A stretch of 64,000 bases of DNA from Ascarosepion bandense (GCA_037127315.1 JBBBDQ010000350.1:3448501-3512500); one strand, 5' to 3'; positions 22,736-34,242 are shown, counted from the stretch's first letter. The notes: generated by a model from the sequence alone, not told the origin. A program made the numbers and translations.

Positions 22736-22738
<3 letters not shown>
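22159..22738 (-). mobile_element. Tc1-like element, internally deleted, 52-bp TIRs
   Basis: Terminal inverted repeats start GTA(C/T)TGTGCAAAAGTATTAG and run about 52 bp to the GCCTCAT/GAGGCA region, flanked by the TA target dinucleotide. On the - strand a broken frame (about 22550 to 22300) reads GRPRNLNWSPQSPDLNPIEH, LWDILDKKI, a stop within the later part, and PLDTLKEPDRMKAVIKAKGY. This is the C-terminal DDE block of Tc1 transposases. A second, 42-bp-armed copy of the terminal repeat lies inside at about 22605-22675. Confidence 0.9.
22300..22555 (-). pseudogene. Tc1 transposase C-terminal fragment
   Basis: Contains the SPDLNPIEHLWDILDKKI signature of the third catalytic region. The N-terminal helix-turn-helix and first two catalytic residues are missing, and an in-frame stop follows 'LLEQI', so no functional protein is possible. 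Confidence 0.88.
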
Positions 22739-22771
<33 letters not shown>

Positions 22772-22772
<1 letters not shown>

Positions 22773-23047
22773 TTATGTTTTGAAGGCTGTCACAATGCGT
22801 TGAGTAAAATAAAGGAAGGTAAGGAAGTGTTTGGGTATTACCTATTTATTAAACATTAATATTTCGAGATCAAAATCTCATCATCAGAATAGCAGAAAAG
22901 CTTTTGTCTGTCCGGGTTCTCTGCCATTCTGAAGATGAGATTTTGATCTCGAAATATTAATGTTTAATAAATAGGTAATACCCAAACACTTCTTTACCTT
23001 GCATTATTTTACTCAAAGCATTATGACGGCCTTCAAGACATAACCCA
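22772..23047. repeat. Perfect-armed inverted repeat (about 120-bp arms)
   Basis: Arms about 22772-22892 and 22924-23047 are near-perfect reverse complements separated by about 30 bp. Each arm carries CTGA(A/T)GATGAGATTTTGATC followed by TCGAAATATTAATG, a hammerhead-like arrangement with a 5-bp stem but one extra U. The element is flanked by (TA)n on both sides. Confidence 0.8.
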
Positions 23048-23089
23048 TATAACTATTTTACACAATGCTTCAAGCAAATTACAAAACTT

Positions 23090-23092
<3 letters not shown>

Positions 23093-23152
<60 letters not shown>

Positions 23153-23304
23153 TAAATCAGATACTTCAATCCAAGGGAAAAAAGCAGGAAGGTAAATTCC
23201 AAAAACCCGATCCTAATTAATATTAAAAAATTCATTTTAATATTAAAAAATGATACAGGAAGAGAGCTCCATGTAATAAAAAATTACATCTTTGAATTAA
23301 CCCT

Positions 23305-23370
<66 letters not shown>
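23093..23370. repeat. Two (TA)n arrays
   Basis: Pure TA at about 23095-23149 and 23311-23369, with AT-rich unique DNA between. Confidence 0.95.
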
Positions 23371-24316
23371 CGGTCTTTATTACAGTAGAAAGGATCAGCC
23401 ACAACACTTTAACTGAAATCGGTACCAAATTTTAGTTTCGCTTTTTGCATAATGTGTATAAAGGAATCGTCCACGTATTCTGCTTCTATTAACGACGTGT
23501 CCACACTGAGTCGGTGATGTGTCAGTAAAGACACTGTCAATGCCACGCGGAGATCTTCGTACACAGTTGATTACTCGGTTGATTGCCAATAAGTCGAAAT
23601 AAAGACACTACAAAGCAAAAATAAAAAATAAAAATAAATAAATAAATAAATAAACTAATAAAAAATGTGCGATAGTATTGGCTAAAAATCTTCCCATGAT
23701 CCGGGTGGCAGCTGGTGGGCCACATCTGCCTGGTGTAGGCTGGTGTAGGTGAAAGGGAGCTGTGGGGAAGAGGTGAAAATAAAAAGCGAGATTGAGGCAT
23801 TATCATGCAGCTCATCACATCGTAAGTATAAATGAGCAGCCGTAGAGGAAAGAGAACTCGTACAAATAGAGACGCACGCATGCGCAGAAAGATGCTCTTA
23901 TTTATGCATACATAACTATTTGCGTGAAAATTGCCTTCAATCGTGGTTTAAGGCACAAAACAAAACTAGAATAGAGTGTATAACAGCCATTCTATTTTAA
24001 CAGCACCCTTTCATAACGATTGCCAACTTTACTTTTTAATCGACAAGTTCGTAGCAACTGTTTTGTGAAATCGAAACATGACATACTTCGGAAAAAGTGG
24101 TGGCCTTTTGATATGTACACATGAACAGATAATGATACGATATACAAAAATGAGATAGACATTGAAACCACAGAAATCAACATTGTATATTAGTTTCACG
24201 CTTCAACGGCTTGTAAGACTAGCACTGACGCTTGAAATACCGACAGTTACCATGCAGTGTTGAACCCTATGTGCACACTGTCTATGAACGCTCTATCTCC
24301 GATATTAAGCACCTTT

Positions 24317-24318
<2 letters not shown>
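23371..24318. other. Unassigned spacer
   Basis: No gene recognised. A small AAAT/AAAC-rich run is at 23615-23660. The 114-codon frame on - at 23537-23881 is compositionally phenylalanine/leucine-rich and not convincing. Confidence 0.5.
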
Positions 24319-24366
<48 letters not shown>

Positions 24367-24495
24367 TCATCCGCATACAAGCCTGTTTCGCTGTATCACA
24401 GCTCATCAGTGTGGCTAGACACATCCACTTGCTTCTGGCCGGGACGAAACCCGACCGATTAGGTGTCAGTCGGAATCGCTACCCACTAAGCAATA
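24319..24495 (-). mobile_element. Hammerhead SINE (SINE-B) copy D
   Basis: Read on -: tRNA-like head (GTAGCGATTCCGACTGACAC ... GGGTTTCGTCCCGG), then the ribozyme module and GATGAC joined to a 44-bp (TA)n tail. The 5' segment is truncated at about 24490. Confidence 0.82.
24365..24421 (-). ncRNA. Hammerhead ribozyme, core intact (copy D)
   Basis: CTGATGA (24403-24409), stem II (24390-24402) and GAAA (24386-24389) are intact. Stem III is ACAGGCTTGT (pairs with a G-U). The cleavage triplet is GTA, with the break expected between 24376 and 24375 on -. Inner stem I is CCACA/TGCGG with one A-C mismatch. The outer GACT/AGTC-type pairing is partly kept (GTCTAG). Possibly active but weakened. Confidence 0.7.
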
Positions 24496-24559
24496 TAACA
24501 TAATTATGTTAAAGTGATATTATAACATATATAGTAATACTAGCTGAATAAACCCATTG

Positions 24560-25478
24560 ATTAAAAAAACACGTTTAAGCAGGCATTTTCCATTTTATGC
24601 GCCTAATTTTAATTTTCGTCAAGTATACTGAATTTTACTTTTCATCAAGTACACTAAACATGACCGACGTTTCGACCAACATCAACAAGAAGCCTTCTTC
24701 ATATCTAAAAATATTCACAGTGGAGAGAACGGTTAGAATTGAAATAAAAAAAAGTCAACGATTTGTTACGGTGGTTTGTCATACACTGCTTGATTGCTAT
24801 TAAAATGTCAAGAAAAATTAAACATGAATTTCTTGTTATTCTTATTTAAACCTTTTTTTTAAACGTTTAAGCAGGCATTTTCCCATCATTTTTATGCCCC
24901 TAATTTTTCTATAATTTTTATATCCCTAATTTTAATTTTCGTCAAGTACACTGAATTTTACTTTTCATCAAGTACACTAAACATGACCGACGTTTCGACT
25001 AACATCAACAAGAAGCCTTCTTCAGATCTAAAAATGTTCACAGAGGAGAGAACGGTTAGAGTTGAGATAAAAAAAAAGTCAACGATTTGTTACGGTGGAT
25101 TGATTGCTATTAAAATGTCAAAAGAAAAATTAAACATGAATTTATTGTTATTCTTATTTAAACTTTTTTTTTAAACGTTTAAGCAGGCATTTGCCATTAT
25201 TTTTATGCCCCTAATTTTTCTATCATTTTTATGTCCCTAATTTTACTTTTCATCAAGTACACTGAACTTGACCGACGTTTCGACCAACATCAACAAGAAG
25301 CCTTCTTCAGATCTAAAAATACTCACAGTGGAGAGAACGGTTAGAGCTGAGATAAAGAAAGTCAGCGATTTGTTACGGTGGTTTGTCATACACTGCTTGA
25401 TTGCTATTAAAATGTCGAAAGAAAAATTAAATATAAATCTATTGTTATTCTTATTTAAACCTTTTTTTTTAAATTTAT
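24560..25478 (-). repeat. Three tandem about 300-bp units with Penelope-type motif
   Basis: Units at about 24565-24865, 24866-25175 and 25176-25478 share AAACGTTTAAGCAGGCATTT, GACCGACGTTTCGACCAACA, AGAAGCCTTCTTCAGATCTA and CGATTTGTTACGGTGG. On - each carries CTGAAGAAGGC ... GGTCGAAACGTCGG. The first and second units also share the CGTCAAGTACACTGAATTTT segment. Small open frames repeat in each unit and are not genes. Confidence 0.85.
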
Positions 25479-25912
25479 TATGCACTGATTTGCATATGTA
25501 ACTCGACGAGAAAATAATAACATAATCAAGATATTGACGTTCCACACTATTTTAAACCCATTGTTAGGAAGGAAGTTCCCATTAATACTTGAAAGAGCGA
25601 TAACAGTTACTGGATTTGAGAAACTTATTTTCCTGAACAATTGTTTTAATAGAGAGATTTTATAAAATTATTCCGACAATAACCCTGGACGTTAGGTCCA
25701 TGAATGCCAGATGCTTTCAAATAAGGAAACGGTTAATGCTACCATTACCATCTACAGACAGACAGACACACATGGCAATCTGATAATTATGGGATGGAGG
25801 CAGCTGAGAAACGTCAAAGATAATGCTGGACAGCGTCAATACCACTAGTAACAACATTATCCTATCTAGAGACTCCCCCTGCCCGAGGGAAACTTACAGT
25901 CTTCAGTGGTCG
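25479..25912. other. Unassigned spacer
   Basis: Nothing recognised. Confidence 0.5.
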
Positions 25913-26085
25913 GCCAGTTAAGTACCATACGTAATACACTCCTGGGTGATCAGGTTTAGAAAGAGGCATGACTGACTGGGCAGAAGATTACCCCGCAGTA
26001 GGTTGCCATTACTTTTTACTGTAGACTCGTTGCTGACCAAGGCTATAGAACCCAATCTGTCCTGTTATTTGACTAATAGCCGGAG
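25913..26085 (-). mobile_element. SINE-A fragment
   Basis: 3' part of SINE-A on - (GTTAAGTACCATACGTAATA; GGCAGAAGATTACCCCGCAG), ending within the body at about 26085. Confidence 0.82.
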
Positions 26086-26089
26086 GGGG

Positions 26090-26213
26090 AAGAGATGTAT
26101 TATATCATTAAGTAGTAATTAGTGGGGGATCAGTTTATTACTACATAACAATAGAAAACCTATCCCCCACTTTATACTCAGTAGAAGTTTTAATTATGTT
26201 TCCAACTGTTAGT
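26090..26213. mobile_element. Palindromic spacer element between SINE-A copies (reverse)
   Basis: AGTGGGGGATCAGTTTATTA ... AAACCTATCCCCCACT: the same block as 2200-2328 in the opposite orientation, again exactly between two SINE-A copies. Confidence 0.7.
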
Positions 26214-26482
26214 TTGTCAGTCAGTCAGTTAAGTGCCATACGTGATACATGCTTTGGGCGATCATGTCTCTTTAGAGACATGATTGATTGAGCAGAAGAT
26301 TATCCCGAAGTAGGTTGCCATTACTTTCTGCGCTATCGAACCCAATGTGTGTTGCTATTTAACTCATAGCTGAAGGAAGAAGAGATGGATTAAAAAATTT
26401 TCCCAGTGGTATTTGCGCGTAAGTGAATGATTTCCGATTTGTCGTTCCGAGCCGATATCCATTTCACCAAAGCGCACATCCT
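26214..26482 (-). mobile_element. SINE-A copy
   Basis: Nearly complete on -: tail GTCAGTCAGTCAGTTAAGTG, hairpin at about 26265-26284, head ending CCATTTCACCAAAGCGCACATC. The B-box part of the head is damaged. Confidence 0.85.
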
Positions 26483-26689
26483 ATAGAGATACTTTTTTTT
26501 ATAGAGCTGTCCGAATACTCAATATCGACAACCGGATTAGAAAAAGTCGGAAGAGAAATATCATCTGTGGCTTTTCAAGTCGTTAATTATATGCATTCTG
26601 TTGCATGTCTGTGAAACATGTACACTGATGTCGAAAGAACTGAGATGATTTGAGTTATTTGAAACCAAGTGCTTGCAAATACTGTTCCG

Positions 26690-27150
26690 CATCTCGTATT
26701 TTCGTCTTCTTCTCCTACGTGCCGTATACTTTCAGAATGTAAGTAATCATGGCTCTCCACATCACCCTATCCATTGTAGCTCTTAACACCCCTTTTTCTG
26801 TTATCCCGCTCAACCCTCACTCCACCATCCATTTGCTCAAGTTCATCAAGTATGTCATGCATTGATTTTCCTTGTCTCTCCTTCCCTCTCTATCCGTCTC
26901 GTGAGCATCAGATTCTCCCAGCACTCCTTTCTCACTACATTTCCCAGAAACTTCAGCTGTCTTTTCCTGACCTTAAGTATCTTGTTCGTGTGAATCCTCT
27001 CTAAAACCTAGTCGTTGTTCAGATGTGCTGTCTATGGTATCCTCAGCATCCTTCTGTAGAACCAGATTTCGGTTGGATCAAGTCTTTCCTTTATCTTTGA
27101 GAAGATTGTCCAGCATTCGCTGCCATATTGAAGGACAGACATCACATAAC
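26690..27150 (-). pseudogene. Non-LTR retrotransposon, post-RT C-terminal fragment
   Basis: On - a frame reads MSVLQYGSECWTIFSKIKER, then EIWFYRRMLRIP, stop, TAHLNND, stop, VLERIHTNKILKVRKRQLKF and LGNVVRKECWENLMLTRRIE. This is the conserved segment after the reverse-transcriptase domain (YGSE.W...LE...WRRMLRI.W.......VL). At least three stop codons interrupt it. Another shorter scrap of the same segment is at about 27730-27790. Confidence 0.8.
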
Positions 27151-27359
27151 AATCCAGTACTCTGTTTCCAGCATCTCGTATAGCGAGTCCAAAACGAACA
27201 AATAAGTCTGGTCAGAACACTTGCAGGTCTTCAAGAACTACTTCTGTCGACGGAAACTGGTTTGGTTCGGATACATTGTCAGGCACAACACTTTCACCAA
27301 AATTACTTGTCAAGTAACAGTCGAGGTAGGGACTATTTAAGAGAAATGGTTAAAAAAGC

Positions 27360-27372
27360 AAAAACCGAAGTC

Positions 27373-27404
<32 letters not shown>

Positions 27405-27490
27405 AAAAAAAACAACATGAAAAAAAAAAAGAACCATAAAAGTGGCGATAACACCAAATAAATACTAAAAAAATAAAAAAAATAAAAAAA
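27360..27490. repeat. A-rich low complexity
   Basis: (CAAAA)n and poly-A runs; the phenylalanine-rich frame on - is an artefact. Confidence 0.9.
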
Positions 27491-27804
27491 CAAGAATGTT
27501 AAAAGACAGATCGTTGGAACATTTTTTGGAATATCAGTTGACATGAGTGACCTGTGAGAAGGCATATAGAAAGCGGTTGAAAAAATGGCGGACACGTTAT
27601 AAAGAATTGTCCACTTTTATGGTTCTTGTCCCTGCAGTATGTGGGCCAAAATGATATTCCACAAATTCCTGTTCTTTGTAAATATAAATTCTATTTTCGT
27701 TTTAATTTTCTGTTAAATTTCTGACATATTCTCTCCATGATATTCTCGGCATCTTTCTGTAGAACCACATCTCAATTGCTACAAATTTCCTCTTTAGATG
27801 TGAC

Positions 27805-28596
27805 TAGCTGTATAGCCCAGCGTTACTCGGGGTTTTTTAGTGGTTATGTTGAAGTGGTAAGGTGAAGTTCTTATTCAAAAAAGCTCCAGTATGAGGTTGC
27901 CGTTACGGGAGTATGTAATGTAATGTGATTACGTTGTGACGCAGAAAAAGTAGATGCATTTTCCCTGCAACGTCGGAGGTGTTGGCGCCTTATAGAAAAC
28001 GTGAAATTGTTATGGCATATGATAAAATAGAAGTTACAAAAAAGATCCGATTTTTGTTGAAATATGACCAAGCGTTTCGGAGAAATAAACGATTGCAAAA
28101 AGCAACATTTTCCATTAATTTTTGCCGCACCCTATGTGTCAATTGAAATTTTTGTTCTCGTGTCAAGGCATCAGACCAGTGACTCGATTTTGGTTGAGTT
28201 TGAGTGAAGCGTCTTGGAGAAATGAATAAAAGTGCGCAAAAGACCACCCAAAATTATGTTTGTCATTGATTTTAACGAACTCTGTACATTGATTCAAAAA
28301 ATTTTTGTGTACCTCAAAGTTTCGGACGTTGATCTACAAGTTATCCGATTTTGGTTGAATTCGCATAAAGCGTCTTGGAGGAGAGCTCGTAAATTTTAAG
28401 CGTTTCGATAATTTATGCTGTACCCTGTCAATCGATTAAAGAATATTCGCGTTCTTCAAAGGTACATATCATGATCAACAAGTGACGCAATTTTTGTTGA
28501 AATCGGACCAAGGGTTTCGGAGTAAGGGTTCGTTATAATGGAGAAACACAAGCACACAAACTGACAGACAGACATATCCATTTTTAAATATATAGA
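27805..28596 (+). mobile_element. Diverged RTE-like 3' repeat
   Basis: Starts TAGCTGTATAGCCCAGCGTTACTCGGGG, then three spaced versions of CCGATTTT(T/G)GTTGAA ... AGCGT(T/C)T(C/T)GGAG at about 28045, 28190 and 28345-28375, and ends AACTGACAGACAGACATA. It is related to the 8496 family by its first motif but is longer and internally repetitive. Confidence 0.65.
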
Positions 28597-28711
28597 TGAG
28601 GAAATTGTCCAGTAAACAGTGTCATACTGGAAGCTAGACATTATATAAGAGTTCAAAATTCTTATCTTTTTTCTAACGAAATTTCCCTTTCTTCTAATAC
28701 TTGGATGTACG

Positions 28712-29013
28712 TTCTAGTGCAGTGGATATCGGCTCGGAATGAATATTCGGAGAGCCGAGTTCGAATTCCATCAAATTCTTTATATTCACTTACGTGAAAA
28801 TACCCTTGGGAAATGTATTAATTCATCTCTTCCCTCCAGCTATGGGTCAAATAACAAGACAGATTAGATTCTATAGCCTTGGTTGGCAACCAGTCTACTG
28901 CAAAAAGTAATGGCAACCTACTGCGGGATAATCTTCTGCCCAGTCAGTCATATCTCTTTCGAGACATGATCGACCAAGCGTGTATCACGTATGGCACTTA
29001 ACTGACTGACTTA
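28712..29013 (+). mobile_element. SINE-A, near full-length
   Basis: Head TAGTGCAGTGGATATCGGCT (A box) and GAGTTCGAATTCC (B box), complete body and ACTGACTGAC tail. The head has ATATT in place of the usual GAAA linker. Confidence 0.88.
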
Positions 29014-29854
29014 TTACTTTGTTTAACTTCTGAAATATATATTTCGCTATTCCAATAGACCTTCGAGTCTCTGAGTATCATTTTCCGTCGTATATTACGA
29101 AATTACACTGACCTGCTTGATGTCACAAATATGTAGCTCATACCGTGGGCTATCCCTATCCGATGCATTATATAATTTTGCAGATAGTCTTTTCTTCTAG
29201 CTTTCATTCACTACTTTGTCTAGGAGTTTCTTTCAATTCCCTTTCTGAATTTATCATCAAGACATTCTGTATATCTTATGTTTAGATGCTATCCGCCGAT
29301 AGTAAATCTTGGTAGGTATTCTTTTTCTCTGAAGCTCACCCCAGGTGTATAGATTAAATAAATCTAACGAGAAAACGCGTAATTGTATGACGTCCCTTTT
29401 TATCTTTTCTGTTTTTTTTTTTTTATTCTTTCGACTCGTTTTTCATTCGAGTGCAAGTAGTTTGTTCAGATTAAATATTACGGATCATTCTAATACCAAA
29501 ATGAATTAAATGTTCCGGCTAGTCTAAATAGATCTTTGTGTCGTACTTTATTAAACGATTCTGTGTAATCTAGGAAACATAGATATCGGCCAATTTGCAT
29601 TTGTATTTCTCGCTCTGATAACAGAAAATATTTATTGTTCTCATTTTTGTTCATGAACAAATCCACAATTTTCTTTGCCTGTTTCCGGTCCTATTCTGCT
29701 ACCAGCTCGGTTCATCATGTTGTGGATCCGAGTGAGGAACCACACAAAAATAATGAATAACGAAACAGATATTTGAGATAGAAAAATAGATTATATTGAA
29801 CGTAAATATAAAAACTGGAACGCGAGTTAGTAATTCAGGAATACGATTAGTAAG

Positions 29855-29857
<3 letters not shown>
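29014..29857. other. Unassigned spacer
   Basis: No recognised coding region. The stretch 29290-29720 has vague similarity in style to LINE coding remnants but I cannot place it. Confidence 0.4.
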
Positions 29858-29906
<49 letters not shown>

Positions 29907-30185
29907 CATTCGCAGACAGATCTGTTTCGCTGTATCACAGCTCATCAGTACGGCTTAGATTCCGTTCGCTTCCTAACCCAGCATTGAAACCCGACCGAAT
30001 CGGCGTCAGTCGGCGATTCTACCCCTAGGCCACGAGCGTCCGGTAGAAGAACGCATGCTTTTTTTTAGTGCGTATAAACACGCCCAATAGCTAGAGTGCT
30101 CCAATTCATTATTGAATGAGCGATGCGTATATGCCGGGGTAGCTACTGTTTACAAAGTCTCCCACTCTTCTAGAGTGCTCAATCA
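29858..30185 (-). mobile_element. Hammerhead SINE (SINE-B) copy E, longest
   Basis: Read on -: 5' segment AGCTACCCCGGCATATACGC, TCATTCAATAATGAATTGGA, head TAGGGGTAGAATCGCCGACT ... GGTCGGGTTTCAATGCTGGG, ribozyme module, then CAGTA and a 42-bp (TA)n tail (29858-29899). It shows the full family length of roughly 290 bp. Confidence 0.88.
29900..29965 (-). ncRNA. Hammerhead ribozyme, core intact (copy E)
   Basis: CTGATGA (29942-29948), stem II (29929-29941), GAAA (29925-29928), perfect self-complementary stem III ACAGATCTGT (29916-29925) and GTC triplet with cleavage expected between 29915 and 29914. Stem I keeps four inner pairs (CGTA/TGCG with one G-U); the fifth is lost by a G-to-A change and the outer helix is weak. 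Likely reduced activity. Confidence 0.75.
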
Positions 30186-30597
30186 GGGCGTGATAGCGTA
30201 AATACTTATATATATATAAGTCTTGAAGTGAAGCCGTGTTGGAAATAGTATATCCGTGTAATTATTCTGGCTGAGTGGAGCTTAGAGGTACTATACCTAC
30301 TGACGCGGTATTCCTTGTGTAACTTCGGTATCGTTCGGTAACTTACGGATCAGTCAAGATGTCTCTAACAGATCTCTCTACGGCAGGAGTATATGTATAC
30401 TCAAGTCGAGTCCATTATCATAGAAAAAGGGGAGGTCCCACAACACATCAGAATCCGAATGATAACCATAATTATGTAGCTTAATAAGCTGATTGTCTAA
30501 TGGAGTTCGCATTCATTAACGTCTTTTTTTTTTCTTTTTTTTTTAGGTAAAAGATAGATATATGATGTTTTACCGGGTACTTTGCCACGTGTATTGA
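30186..30597. other. Unassigned spacer
   Basis: Nothing recognised; T-rich run at 30520-30545. Confidence 0.45.
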
Positions 30598-31216
30598 ATA
30601 CTGATATCACATCTGGTCGGGTGCCCCTGCTATTCACCTCGGGGTTCTGGATAAAATCCTATGGAGAATCTGCAATGTGATTGATCCCGACTTGGTAGAT
30701 CAACAGCAGTCACTTTCTCACCCGCGTAATGTGGCTTCCCTCTGTCTTTTCTACAAATACTTTTGCGGTTTCTGCTCCGACGAGCTTAGCTCACCAGTGT
30801 CCTCTCTGCATGAATTTACTCGTGCTACTAGACTAGCAACTAGGTCCCAGTATGTTACAACTAGGTTACAGTAAAACCAATCAAATGTAACCGCAACTTC
30901 TACTCCATCACCTTCTTTTCTCGAACTTACCGCCTGTGGAATTCTCTTCCATATACTTGCTTCCTCGACAGCTACAATCGCCAAGAATTTATATGTAAGA
31001 TCAATTGCCATCTCCTATCTCTCTGGATTGCATTCTTTTCATCATATTATTTTCTCCGTCCACTCTCATCAGCTCCCTTTACACCAGTATTCTCATCCTT
31101 TTTCTTACCCATTCTCTGACACCCCCTATAACTTATTACTCTTTCTCATCACTCTTCTCCTATGTAACCCCCTGCGCACCAGTGACAGTAAAGCTGTCGT
31201 GCTTGGGGTGAAGTGA
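30598..31216 (+). mobile_element. LINE 3' part (RT C-terminus plus 3' UTR)
   Basis: Contains RNVASLCLFYKYFCGFCSDE and LSSPVSSLHEFTRATRLATR, the hallmark C-terminal tail of a non-LTR retrotransposon polyprotein (..HRRDVASL..FYR...G.CS.EL..L.P). A frame-disrupted SFFSRTYRLWNSLP-like region follows, then the 3' UTR ending CCCCCTGCGCACCAGTGACA ... GCTTGGGGTGAAGTGATTA. 5'-truncated and with stops; clade not resolved. Confidence 0.85.
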
Positions 31217-31329
31217 TTATGAAAAAAAAAAGAATAAAAACAGGAGGAGGAAGAACATGAAAGAACACGAAATAGATGAAAAGAACCAAAAATGAAACCA
31301 TTTTTTAAAAATGGTATCATAAATCTGTT

Positions 31330-31367
31330 AAAACTTAGAAGAGGACATAAGTCCTCTTCTAAGTTTT
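31330..31367. repeat. Perfect 17-bp hairpin
   Basis: Arms AAAACTTAGAAGAGGAC and its reverse complement around an ATAA loop. No TA-type target or known element border was seen; it could fold in RNA or mark a foldback scar. Confidence 0.9.
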
Positions 31368-31399
31368 CCATTGAAACAAGAATATTTATTCGACTTTTC

Positions 31400-32915
31400 T
31401 TCACAGCGTATTTAACATGGAATAAAAGTGAAATTGTTTTTAAACAGAAGTTCAGTCAATTGTTTGTGAATCGGAAATTTACAAATAGACTCTTAGCTGC
31501 CACATTAAAGATGCATTTGTGTAACACTATTTTTAGCATATAATACTATAATATTGCATGTGAAAAAAAAACACGATACTATGTTAGTACGGCGGAGCGA
31601 AAAAAATATTATTAGTTGCATTATTAATTGTGCAGATTATTTTCCGATAAAGCCGGGAATAAATATGAATTAAAACAGTTGCGTGTATGTAGATGCATTG
31701 TTGCACAAAGTATAGCCAGCCGGGCTCAGTCGAAGGTCATCGCATTATTGACAAGCTGAAGTTCTCATGCGACGCAGCTGGTAACCAGCTAGAAGTGAGT
31801 AAAAAGAAATGAAAATTTGATTGTTTGTAATTCCTCAAACAATGGCGGTAGATTGTCACAAAGTTTTTGATCAGTGCAAAAAGGTTAAATTTTGACTGTG
31901 AAAGGTAAGTTGAATTAAAATTTCCAATATAAACGTTGGATTCTTGACTTAGTCAATTGAATCAGAAGAAGACGAAAAGGAATGACGTCAAAAAAAAAAA
32001 AAAATTGCTATTTCATTGGTTAAACCAAGAAGAAAAAATCACTCCGCTTCATGATGTGAGCTGGGAGTGATCACATTGGTTAAAGATTTGATTTGCATGG
32101 ACACCCTGTGTCCATTACGCACCTCCCAAGAGAATTTGGACAAGCATAAATACGAGAGCCCTAAAGAGTCAAGTCAGTTGTTGCTGCCACGTCGGGCTAA
32201 GACAGACAAGACGAATTTATCGCCGTCGTCTCAAAGACCCATCTTCGGCTGTCCCCGTAAGACTTCGGTGAAAAGCCCTGATAAGACTTTTTGAACCATC
32301 AAAACTTGAAAAAAAAAAAAAAAGAAAACTTGGAATCTCCGATTGGAGTGAACAAACATTAATCTCAAGCTAAAACTTTCGCTCCGTTGTAAGAATAGGA
32401 ATTCGACGATTATTATATTCTATTTCTGCTTGCTGCTTATATATATATACATAGAGAGAGAGACTTTTCCGCAACTTATCCAGGCGTCATCGAATTTATT
32501 TATTTATTTATTTTTTTTTTTTGGTGCCGATCTTTTTTTTTGTAACCCAAATGTGCACGTGTGCCCTGTCTGGTTTGAAGTAGTAGAAAAACGGCTACCG
32601 GGATTTCAACGTGTTTTCCTTGAGATCAAAATTCACAGCGTGGGCAAGGAGGAACATCGTTGTAATAGACATACCGTATTGACAGCATAAACCCTGACCC
32701 AGGCGCCCGAACATCGTCATGACTGGTTTCCGTGACCGGGTTAGACACAGCCAGCCGAACTGACCGTGTTACATGGTAATGAAACTTAAAGTTTAATCAT
32801 ATAAGAAACACCAAGTATAGAAACAGTTGCCGACTCTCAAATTATCTTGAGTTTTCTACATATATATTACTTATATAGGTAATATTAAGTATATTCAAAA
32901 GTGATCAGAACTATA
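31400..32915. other. Unassigned region with a moderately GC-rich core
   Basis: 32050-32300 has GCATAAATACGAGAGCC (TATA-like) and a 75-codon open frame rich in serine, lysine and proline without recognised similarity. 32690-32770 is GC-rich. A decayed LTR is possible but I found no matching partner in the window. Confidence 0.35.
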
Positions 32916-32962
32916 TATATATATATATATATATATAAACGAAATATATATATATATATATA
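32916..32962. repeat. (TA)n microsatellites
   Basis: Two short TA runs separated by AAACGAAA. Confidence 0.9.
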
Positions 32963-33539
32963 AACAAAATACAAAGCTGCGGTTTTTTTGCTGGAAATTT
33001 TTGACCATGATTAATATTTTCTTAGCAATCACAAGATGAAATGGGAGAAAATCAAGCTAGGAAGAATGTGTTACGCCAGATGGACTCTTGCTAATCTTAA
33101 CGTAATATAACAGGAGAAGAAGGTGGAACTGGAATGGGAAGATTGTGCTAAGCTTCCACGTAATGTCTACCTTGAAAATCAAGGTTCTCGGACCCCGATT
33201 TTCACTTATTTGATATCCAATTAAACATTCATGTAACCTCTGATACCACAATGAAAAACTACCAAGCAAATATGCCAGTATTTTTATTGAATCTAAATAA
33301 TGCCTAGACACTATCACTTCGAGATCTGAATGAGCAAAATTATATAAAAACTGGGATCGAAAGTTAAACAAAAGAAATGTTCAGGTGACAAAATTATAAA
33401 TCTAATCTTCTGACTAATTAGAACAAAGTAAAACATTTTTTCACCCAATAAAAATAAGGAAAGAAGTTTTAAAAAATAATCGTTTCACGATAGGTTATAA
33501 AAAATGAATTCTGAACTTTAGTGGTCAACATTTTAGCAG

Positions 33540-33571
<32 letters not shown>

Positions 33572-34115
33572 GTAGAGTTACTATTTGTTATGGTGCCCTA
33601 TCTACAGGGAATGAACTCTTCCTCCTTCAATAAATCCTAACCAGCGTGACTTCCGGGGAAGCAGTGGTGAGGCAGTCGTGAGACAGTCAAGAGGCAGTCG
33701 AGACGCGGTGTAACTTTGACAGTTTAGACGTACACTTCTATCTGCTGACTAGTAACACACGTATTGTATACATATTCTCTTATTCTAATATACTGGTTAA
33801 ACCTACCTTCTTGGTTTCCGTGTCTATCTTCCTGGCCCTAATAGACCACAACACTATCATTTTACAATTTGGATATGTGTGTATTCAATACACTCTACTA
33901 TAAATAATTGTAAATGCCGAAAAAATAAGACTAGTCCATGAAACGGCCAGTGTATAGTTGAAGGTATAATTCACTGAGCTTGCATCCATTTTAATGACTA
34001 TGTTAAATCTTATTTTGGCTCAACTGAAAAACGATGAAATGTCCATTACTACTATCATGAATTGACTTTAAGTAATATTACTCGTGACCCATAGGCAGAA
34101 AACGTATCGCCTCTT
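32963..34115. other. Unassigned region
   Basis: Short (TA)n at 33546-33570. The block 33575-33870 has higher GC, repeated GGCAGTCG(T)GA motifs and ends CCCTAATAGACCACAACAC; it looks like a decayed LTR or UTR, but no partner is present. Confidence 0.4.
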
Positions 34116-34230
<115 letters not shown>

Positions 34231-34242
34231 AAGATTTGTACC

